A DNA stretch of 64,000 bases, taken from positions 35,022,186-35,086,185 of the forward strand of contig JAGTTD010000002.1 of NCBI GenBank assembly GCA_018398585.1. The letters run 5' to 3'. The translations under genes and the position numbers were made by a program. The DNA is from Simmondsia chinensis. Lineage: Eukaryota > Streptophyta > Magnoliopsida > Caryophyllales > Simmondsiaceae. Below, piece after piece: positions 1 through 9,800 of the stretch (position 1 is the first letter of the stretch; the number at the start of each line of letters is the position of its first letter). The notes beneath the pieces are model-generated. The model was not told where the DNA came from. It made no database searches and was given only the letters and a program-made list of their open reading frames with translations.

Positions 1-522
1 CTAATTTGTTAATTTGAATATTTAACATACACATTTGTTTTCTTATGAATTCAATTTAAATCCGATTTGTTTTAGGGTTACATTCTATAATCGAGCTTGG
101 TCAATATTCCCAAAGTGGTCATACTCGTGTTGACATAATATTTTTTGTCCTATAGCCCACTCGGTTATTGTTTCAGCTCATGTGAGACACTTAATTGAAT
201 AACGACACAACATTTCTAATTTTTAAAATTCTAACTTGTACAATCTTGCAATAAGAAAATTAGAATATCAATGTAATTTGAAAACTATATATCTAAATAA
301 ACACTCTCCTTGGGTTTGGTGGATCTTGAGTACATAAAGGTTTATCCATGGGTAACCCAAAACCCAAATTATTCATGGGTATGTGGCATTAGACCCACAG
401 AAAACCCATACATAATGAGTACCCAACCCAATATTCTTGGATTGGGTGGATCTTGGGTATACCCAAACCCATGTGCACCCCTGCTTCTGGTGCCTTGACT
501 ATGAGTTTGACTGCATTATTTG
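1..522. other. AT-rich non-coding DNA with GGGT/ACCC-rich patch
   Basis: No coding feature is recognised. Between about 310 and 500 the sequence is dense in TGGGT and ACCCA words in both orientations, which looks like a degenerate simple or foldback repeat. The stretch probably lies in an intron or 5' flank of the methyltransferase gene, whose first visible exon is at 760. Confidence 0.4.
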
Positions 523-665
523 ACAACAGTAGCAGCAATAACAAACCTAGTGCCACAAGGGTTCCCACCAATGCAGGGTTATGGGTGGGGAGATGAAATG
601 TACGCAGCATTACTCCTTCAAGGTGCTCCTCTAAAGGGAGACTGTGTTCGAGGACCCTCAACCTG
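523..665 (-). mobile_element. RTE-LINE/TS-like SINE 3' end, copy 1
   Basis: Read on the minus strand this is a 3' domain ending in a degenerate (TTG)n tail. It contains the blocks seen in all other copies here: GTCCTCGAACACAG, GCTGCGTACAT and an AGTGCC-type block just before the tail. The purine/CT core is diverged. No target-site duplication was found. It sits about 95 bp upstream of the first visible exon of the methyltransferase. It could be a SINE or a severely 5'-truncated LINE; the copy at 14938-15462 shows that the tail belongs to an RTE LINE. Confidence 0.6.
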
Positions 666-759
666 AAAGCATGCCTTATTTGACAGTGTTCTATTATTTT
701 TTAGTTATTTGGGGGGCTTATGCTGTGTTGGCGATGCTATTTTTGGTTCTGTTGTTTAG

Positions 760-850
760 GTGTATGGAATAGATGCTTCTTCAGGGGCTGCTGTTGCGGC
801 CTTGAACATCTCGTCTGGAGATCATGTCCTTGATCTCTGTGCTGCTCCCG
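760..850 (+). CDS. Methyltransferase exon with AdoMet-binding loop
   Basis: It follows a TTGTTTAG acceptor and ends at CCCG|GTAACT, leaving one base for the next exon. It encodes VYGIDASSGAAVAAL and then HVLDLCAAP, the glycine-rich motif I region. Confidence 0.88.
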
Positions 851-3800
851 GTAACTTGTGTCTTTCCTTCTGTAATTAGCATGGTGGTTCATCTATTATG
901 AGCATTGATACTTCTATCACAGTCAGCATGAGAACTGGACTGCTGTAAATAATTTTCGAGATGTTGTATGGTGGTCTTTGGTGCAATTCTGGAGGGGGTG
1001 ATGAAGATAATTTTTAGCTTCATCTTTACTGATGTGGAAGGGTTGGGGAGGAGGAGGGGAGGAGGAGGGGAAAAAAAAGGGGGGGGGGGGGGGGGGGGGG
1101 GGAGCGAATATTACTTTCTATGTATATTCTAAGTCAGGCTGTAATAATGAAAGCGAATATTACTTTCTATGTATATTCTAAGTCAGGCTGTAATAATGAA
1201 AGGCAAACAAGTAAAAAGATTCAGCGTTGTGCTCTGTTTTTTATTAGATTATGCAGGTTATCCACATGCTCTTAGTGTATTCACCTGAAAGGTTGCTTGA
1301 CTTTACCTGGCTTCTTTCATTTACTGCAGGTGCTAAACTGTGTATGATACTGGATCATATTGGTGACTCTGGTTCTGTAACTGGTGTTGATGTTGCAAGA
1401 CATCGTTTAGCAGCTTGTAGGACAATGCTGCAGAAGTATGCCCTTCGTGATCGTTGTCGGCTCTTTGTTGCAGATGGAACGACATTCCGTCTGGCGCCTC
1501 CTAGAGTTAATACTGCTTCTATTATACATAATAATAATTCAAATAAGTTGTTTCCCTTTCTTCAAACAATTTGGATGTTAGGCTTCTTAGCTGGGCATGT
1601 ATATCTGCCTCATGTTTCAAGTAGTTTTATTTGATATAGTGTGAAGCAGGTGAATCTTCACCTGAAAAGAGGGCAGATTCATTCAAAGAGTGGACATCTA
1701 AGAAACCATGGAAAGAAAGGAAACGTTCAGCTAAAGCGAGGGAAAGTCGACCTTCACACTTGCACTCTCAGAATTTGGAACCAGAATTGATATTTTATGG
1801 GCGACAGTCAGGAGTCATTGGATGTACAAGAGATGAATTATACCAAATTGTTAGCTCTGATGGTTTTTCTAGCTCTGGATATGACAAGGTAATTGAATTT
1901 AATCCTTTTCCCTCACTAAGCATATAGCTGGTTTGGTTCTTTCTAATTTTTTTTATTTGCATGTCTCTTAATTTCATATGTATTTTCATACTATGATTTA
2001 TGTAGATAGCATATTGATATGCCAAAATGTAATCTTGGGCTTCCTTTGCACGTTTATAACTCTTTCCTTGTAATTCATTTTGTTTAGCTCTTAATGATTT
2101 TTTAAATGTTTCATTTGGTTTATTACCTTTGTTGTAAGAAGCATAGTGCCTTTTAAATCTCCATTATGTCGGCAGATTCTGCAGCTTTTTCATGCTCTAG
2201 TATTGCTGGCCAGTACTCTGTGGATTTTCAGTGTGCTAATACACTATTTGTTCTTTTCATTTTTTCCCCCCCTTCTTCCACACCATATTTCTATTTGTTT
2301 CGTTTTTGATGCATTGCAAGGTCATATGAGAGTAAAACAAGATATGTATTGCATATTTGTTCAAATTAGTAACCTCATCTCTCTTTTTATCTAAAATAGA
2401 ATCAGTTACACTTGATGTCATAAACATTGTCCTGCGCATTGGCATTATTCAGCAAGCTTTTCATATACTTCTTCTCATATATGAAGGCCTTGTGCTATTA
2501 TGGATCTTTGTTTCCCATTTACTGATTCATAGCTCGTTCAATCTTCGTGTTGAGAGTTCTTGGAAACTTAAGATGTATTGATTTGGTTTTGCTGCTATAT
2601 TTGTTGGTCTTGATCGGATACTTTGATAACTAAAGTATCTCAATCGGTGCTTTTGGATTCTTACTGTTTTATTCGATTATTTCTTGCCATAACTGTTGAC
2701 TGCATTTGGTGCTGCTGCTTTATACCTTGTTATGAAATACGTTAATTGGTATAAGAAACTGTTGCACTACGGCTCTTTAAAGTGGATTTTGTTTCTGCCA
2801 TGATTCTTGGACTCATGCTCCAATTCTAAGTATGACATTAATTCTTGTTCTTACATGAATTTGTTGATGCATAAGTGAGTTATGTATTTCGTTTGTGCAT
2901 TTCTCATCCAATAACTGCCTGTGCATTGACTATTGGGCATCAGCAGTTGGCTTTGTTGCCTTTCATGCCTGGATTGGTTTTGGCACATTTGTCAATTGAA
3001 TCTTGTAGAAGTCTTATATGTGTTAAGTCATGGTGGTGGAAAACAGGTCCTTGTTGATGCAGAGTGCACTCATGATGGATCAGTTAGGCACATTCAGAAA
3101 TTCGAACAATGGGGCTGGCAAACACTTGAACGCCGTGTCCTGGATGCTGAGAGAACTGATAGCTTGACAAATCTTCAAGTAATCCCTGCATGTCATGGAT
3201 TCTATTGCATACTGTTTGTGTTGGTTGAATGTATTTGTCAATGTCATTTGTTTTATGCTTTCTGTATAATCATACACTCTTGGTTGAGACCGAGGAGAAT
3301 AGTGATAACACTAATTAGTTGATTTATAGGGAAACCAGAGACTTTTATGTTTGTAGCTTTCGGCTTATTACTCTTTCTTCCTTAAGTTTGAGACGCCTTA
3401 ATAATGTGTAAATCCTTCCTCTCTTAATAATATATTTTTTTTCTCACGAAGACGAATCTGCAATATGATAGTCCCCCTCTGCATTTCTGGAGATACCTTG
3501 TGACTGAAATTGAACCTTCCAACTTTATACATTTGAAGTAATGGTCCAAGATAGTTCCTTTTATGCAACTATAGAAAGTAATTTATTAAAGTTTGATGAT
3601 ATGTCTGGGGTTTTTATCGGCCTTTTCCCACAAAGCCATCTTCGTCTCTCTTTTTCTCTTTGCGGTCACTTCTCTCCTTGTTCGAGCAGCTGACTGTTGT
3701 TTGCTTTGCAGCCTTCTATATTCTGCGTGCTCCTGAATTCTATTTGGTTAGAAGGGAAACAAGATAGTGGAAATGTTGATAACCCTGCTGAGTGTTTTAG

Positions 3801-6800
3801 CTAATATTCATGCATGAGGATTTCTTGCGGAGTTACTTTGATTCTTACTAACAGTGTGTCGGAATGCCAGAGTTATTTTGTCCTAATTTATACTGGTTGG
3901 ATAAGGGTACCTGAGCATTTGGTATATCATATTTGTACACTTCAAATTAGATAAAAAACATATAAAAATATTTGAAAATTGCCAATTCTGCCCGACTCTT
4001 ATGTCCAAGTCTGGGTAACATGGGCATTTTCTTGCTGCATACTTTTGCACTGGAGTTTTGGTGGATCCCCTCCCTCTCTGTATGAGTGAATGTGCATGTA
4101 GAAATCAGTGAGTGACAGCTATATTTGTCCTTTTCTTTTCCAGAAAAATGCCTGATATTATTCATAAATAGTCTTGAGGACTCATTGCTTGATTTTATTA
4201 ATGCGGCCCTCTATATTTCTCTACCCACTTGCTTGTCTTTTCTTTCCAGTTTCGACTTCTAAGTAACGGTTTTAGACTACTGAAAGTTGGAGGCTCTCTC
4301 ATCTACAGCACATGCAGGTACCTTCTGCTGCATACCCTAAATGCGCTCTCCAACTCTCATTCCGGAGGGGAGAATTAGTTATGTACTTCTATCTCTAACA
4401 TTTCAGTTGTATGATAGCTTGACAGCTGCTCAAAATGAAGAGGTCGTAGAGAGGTTCCTTTTGGAAAATACATCTGCTGGTGAGTTTATTTCTTAAGCAA
4501 AATTTCACGTGTGCATTTGAACATGCTGCTGCTGGGGTATCGACATAAATAACAGGGCTGTGTAATGCTGATATCAGTCATCATGGGTTGCGAGTGCCTA
4601 CCTATTGCACCCATAAAATCAAATAAAGGCACAACTACTGTTATTTAAAGGGTTGTTAACAGGCCTTATTGACTGGCGTCACATTACTGTACTTTGGTAA
4701 CGACAGCATGCCCTTTTTTTGTAATAGCCTTCATAGCGTATATGTGTTGTATTTTATTTACTAACACACATTTATAAAATGTATTTACGCAGTAGAAACT
4801 TTCAAACCCATATACAAGTTAATGATTGTTTGTTTATGTATTTAAATTTTGCAAACATAAGGCCTGAAAGGAACATGTTCCCTTAAAACCTCAACATAAT
4901 TGCTAAGGCTTGTGTGAACTGCAAATCGATTCCACCCCAAAATATACGTTGCTGGGAAATGGAAAGCTGACCTGCTTATAAAGCCTTGGCTCATTAACCT
5001 TGCTAAAAACAATAGCTCTCTTGTAAGCCCACATTGGTTAGCCTATAGTGTTTATTGTTGGGTCAGGTGCTCTTAGAAGTACCAGAGTCAACTCAATATC
5101 CTTGGATGACAAAGAATGGGAATCTGATTCTCTGCACAGACGGCAATCAGATCTGGATCCTGTGCCATTGCCTACCTAAGCCAAGATTTTGGGCCTGTAA
5201 TGCGGTTGTGGCATCCTCGAGCGGAAGAGTTTGTCATACCCAAAGAAGATTTAGTGTAATAAACTGCGTGATGGTATGGCTGACCATAGCCATATGAATA
5301 CCTAAAATAGAAATGTATCATGGGAAATCCATTCTTTGTTTTAAAGGTAGATTTGTATTTGAAATGCTTATCAAACTTAGGAGAAACACAATTCTAACTC
5401 ATTTTTTGAGTTGAGTCATTTCAATAAGAAAACTTCTTGTAGGCTAATTCATCTTTCCACTCTACTTCTGTCACTTGAAGAAGCGACTTTCATATGCTCA
5501 AAATTTCTTGGTTTTGTTCTGTAGAGCCTTTAGGGAGTAGAAGCGTAGAACTCAATTTTTTGGGTTAATGCTTAGTATTAATTATGTTTTAGAATATTAT
5601 CTTCAATGGTTCAATTAGAGGTATAAGTGAGTTAAGCGGCACATGCTCGTCAGGCTCGAGGCTCTGCACTCCAATGATGGGCTCATTTTGCACTTCGTTT
5701 TAGTGCTTCCCTAGCCTGAAAACTTTTAGCTTGGGCTTGGCTCAAGATAAGCCCGAGTTTTGCTTGGTTGGTTGATTTCAGGCCTACCGCAGTGAGCTTC
5801 GAGAGAAATCTTGCCTTTTTAGGTTCATTTAGGCTCAAATTTGGCTCGATTGGACACATTTTGGTTTATGATTTATATTAACATTGGCTCATTTAGACTT
5901 ATTTAGGTTTGGAGCTTTATTAGGCTTAGGCTTGGCTTGTTTACCTCGACTCAGGCTCGAAAGGAGCTAATCCTTTTTGAGTTTTTTCACGGGCCTGCTT
6001 GTGAGGGCTCAACTCTTTTGTGACCGTAGGTTCAATTGATAAAATTTCAGTAACTTTCTGTCTATATTCAATGTAAACACTTTCTTCATGCTTCTTACCT
6101 CAGAAGGTTTTATGACAGCTTACTTCCCACCTGTGGTTCAGTTCCTATTCTGGCTCCTGGCAGCCCCACCATGCAATTATGCGGCCAACATGCTTATGAG
6201 GGTCCGGCCCATGCACATAGCATGGTAGAAGTGCTCTCTGCCAGAGCTGCATAGCTGGCCAGCCCGGTTGGTTGCTTGGTGCTTGAAGATTTTCGTGAAA
6301 TGCTCTTGAATATACATTTGCACTCAAGCACATGCTCAAACAAGCATTGATACACAAGCATTTTTTTGGAGGAGGTAAGGAAGAGAAAGTGCTAGACCCC
6401 TCCAGGGAGTGGGGAAACCTAGCGCATCTACCTGAATAAGAATAGATGAACGATTTGGCAGGCAAATCGAAGTGTTGGTGAGGTAGCACCAACTTGCTAC
6501 CAAAAAAACATAATTCAATTTTTATTTCTCCAAAACTGAAAACTAATGTATTACAAAGCTTTATTTATAGAAAAGAAAGTTTAAAACCCTATTGGATAAC
6601 CAGAGAGGTAAATGAGAAAAGAACTAAAGTATCCTACTAATTAAAATATTTTATCGACTTAAAAGATATATTCTAATTTAATCCTATCAATAATATATCA
6701 AAATCTAATGAAATATTAAATATTCTATAATAATAAACCTCTTCTTTCCTGTTGCATTGATTTCCCCTTCGTTCAAAAAAATTTGACCACAAGTTTTAAA

Positions 6801-9800
6801 TAAATGTAGGAAAAAGAAGTTGTAGCAAATATCCCTTTGCTGCAGGGCTCGTCCTAGATGAAGTGCAAAACTCTCTTTTAGGGGTGTTTACTTAACAAGC
6901 TCTTCAGGTACGATGAAATCAATATGAGTCTCCTTCATAGAATCTATATCACATCCATCATTCTCATATGTACTTTGGAATTCTATATTTTCACTCTTCT
7001 TCCTGTGTTTCATCTTCTTGCTGTGCTTCCTTTCCCTTCTCTTCCTTTTCTTCTTTTTCTTCCGCAACACCCTTCGATGATAGTAAGTCAGGAGGAAGAC
7101 AATATTTTGGATATGGATCGTAAGGAAGCTCAAAAGTAGGTACAAGGAAGGAAGTTGGGGCAGTTGCATCACGATAAGCCCTAGGATACACTAGGGGCTT
7201 GTCTAGTAGAATTACATACAACTTACCCTTAATTTTAGAAATATAATAGGCATCGGGAATAGGGTATATCTTGAAGAAAACTGGATGCCAAACAAATTCT
7301 TATGGATGATAGCTATGTTAAGAGTTACCCTTATTATACTGCCCATGCTTATTTGACTCGTTATAATCGAACTCTGAGGTTGATAAGTAATTGGATGTGA
7401 GCCTGATAATAGATATCATGGGCATATGGACATTGCTAAGGTGAGATAAATTGAATCGAACTAGGGTTGCGGATGTATGAAGTTTTTGAATTGAGGTTAG
7501 GGTTTTGTGCTTGACAGAAATTGAATGGATTAAGGGTCGATAAACTCATCAAACGTGACATCTCTACTCATCAGAAATTTATGAGAATTAGAATCCCATA
7601 AACGAAATCCCTTCACACCTAAAGTGTAACCGAGAAAGATGCACTTCTTGGCTCTAGGCTCGAGCTTTCCTTCATTAACATAAGCGTAAGCAGGGCAACT
7701 GAAAATTCTTAATGAGAATAGTCTGCAGGGGATCCTGATCATACCTCCTCTGGAGTCTTCAATTGAAGAGATGAATGAGGTGAACGGTTCACCAAGTGAC
7801 ATGCCATGTTCACTGCCTCTGCCCAAACTTGCATTCGACAGCATACAACGAGCTTTCTCTAGCAACATTCTATTCAGTCTTTCTACAACTTCGCTCTATT
7901 GAGGTGTACCTATGCAAGTCTTATGTCTGAAAATACCTTGATATTCACAGAATTTGGTGAAGTCACCCTCAACATATTCAAGGCCATTGTCTGTCCTCAA
8001 CCTTTTAATCTGCTTCCCTGTCTGCTTTTCAAGTAAAGCCTTCCATTTCTTGAAAGTGTTGTACACTTCATTCTTCTGCTTTAGGAAGTAGACCCAAACT
8101 TTCTTGGAGAAATCATCAGTAAGCGTTAGAAGATACCTGGAACCACCTTTGGAAGCAACTTTGGAAGGTCCCCATAAATCTAAACGGATGTAATCTAACG
8201 TCCCCTTAGTCTTATGCACTGCCTGTTTGAAGTTGACTCTCTTCTGCTTCCCATAAATGCAATGCTCACAGAATTCCATCAGTCCTGTAGACTGACCACA
8301 CAACAAGCCCCTTTTACTGAGCTCAGACAGTCCCTTATCACCCATATGACCAAGCTTCATGTGCCATAGCTTTGTGATATATGAATTTGTCATAGATGAT
8401 GAAGAAACAGCTATTGATCCTGTCATTGTGGAACCAACAAGTTCATACAGAGTTCCTACCCGTTTGCCTTTGATCACAATCCGAGCACCCCTACTGACCT
8501 TCATGACTTCACCTTGAGCTGTGTACTTGTACCCATGAGAATCAAGGGTACCTAAAGAGATAAGATTCTTGTTTAAATAAGGAACATGACGTACATCACC
8601 CAATGTCCTAACAGTGCCATCAAACATCTTAACTCGAATTGTTCCTATACCCAAAACTTTGCATGTTGCATCATTTAACATTAGAACAACTCCACCCTGA
8701 ATTGACTCATATGTGGTGAGCCTGTCTCTATTGGGACAAACGTGATAGGAGCAACTCGAATCTAGAATCCAATTGTCTTTAGATCTGGACTGAGATTCGG
8801 TCACTAACAGAACATCAACATCATTCTTATCTTCAACTACACTAGTTTCTGCGGATTTATCATTCCTTTTTTGGTCCTTTCTATTATCAGCTTTTAGTTT
8901 TCCCTTAAGCTTATAAAATATGCCCTTTCTTATGACAGTAATTACAGAATATGTCTTTATGTCTAGACTTAGACATAGACTTGTTTTCATCATAATTAGA
9001 TTCTCTTGTTTCAGTTCTTTCTCTCCCAACCAAACCACTTCCTGAGTCATAAACGGAGTCGGACAACTCCTTATCTACTCTTTCTTTACTCAGTAAGTTT
9101 TTTTTAGCCTCATCAACTGTGATAGATTTTCTACCACCATAAATCATGCTTTTAACAAAGCCTTTATAAGAGGTAGAGAGAGAACACAACAATAACATAG
9201 CCTGATCTTCATCCTTAGGAGCATCATCAAGCTCCTTTAGCTCTTGAATAATTGAGTTAAATTCATTAATGTGATTATTAAGAGACGTACCTTCTGACAT
9301 ACGAAAGGTGAACAATCGTCGCTTGATTGCAAGTTTGTTGGAGACAGACTTAACTTAGAACATCTCCTGCAATTTCTCCCAGAACTCCTTGGCAGTTTTC
9401 ACTTCCAAAAGTTTTGTCAAAACGTCATCGGTAAGACACATCTGAATAGCAATGAGAGCTTTTTCGTCTAACTTCTCCCATTGTCATTCTGACATACTCT
9501 CTGTTTTCTTCTCTTTTCCGTCCAAAGCTTTCTTCAAGCCGTTCTGAGTCAAGAGGCCTTTCATACGAATTTGCCATAAACTGAAACTCCCTTGACCACC
9601 AAACTTTTCAACCTCAGATTTCACAACAGACGTCATAGTACCAAATCGAACAACTAGGGCTCTGATACCAATTTGTAACGAAAATACTACCCAAAAACTG
9701 GATTTGATTCAAATATTACAACAAATTTGAGAAGTAAATAACATGGTAAAAGAGAACAAACGAAGAAGACAATGATTTACATGGAAAACCCTCTTCAGTT

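Noticed and set aside
1251..1634. Open frame of 127 codons on the + strand as a gene of its own
   Set aside because: It is the methyltransferase exon 1330-1505 plus read-through into both flanking introns.
5055..5297. Open frame of 80 codons as a missing methyltransferase exon
   Set aside because: The exons at 4479 and 11126 already join in phase within one codon and in conserved sequence, and the translated frame shows no family similarity.
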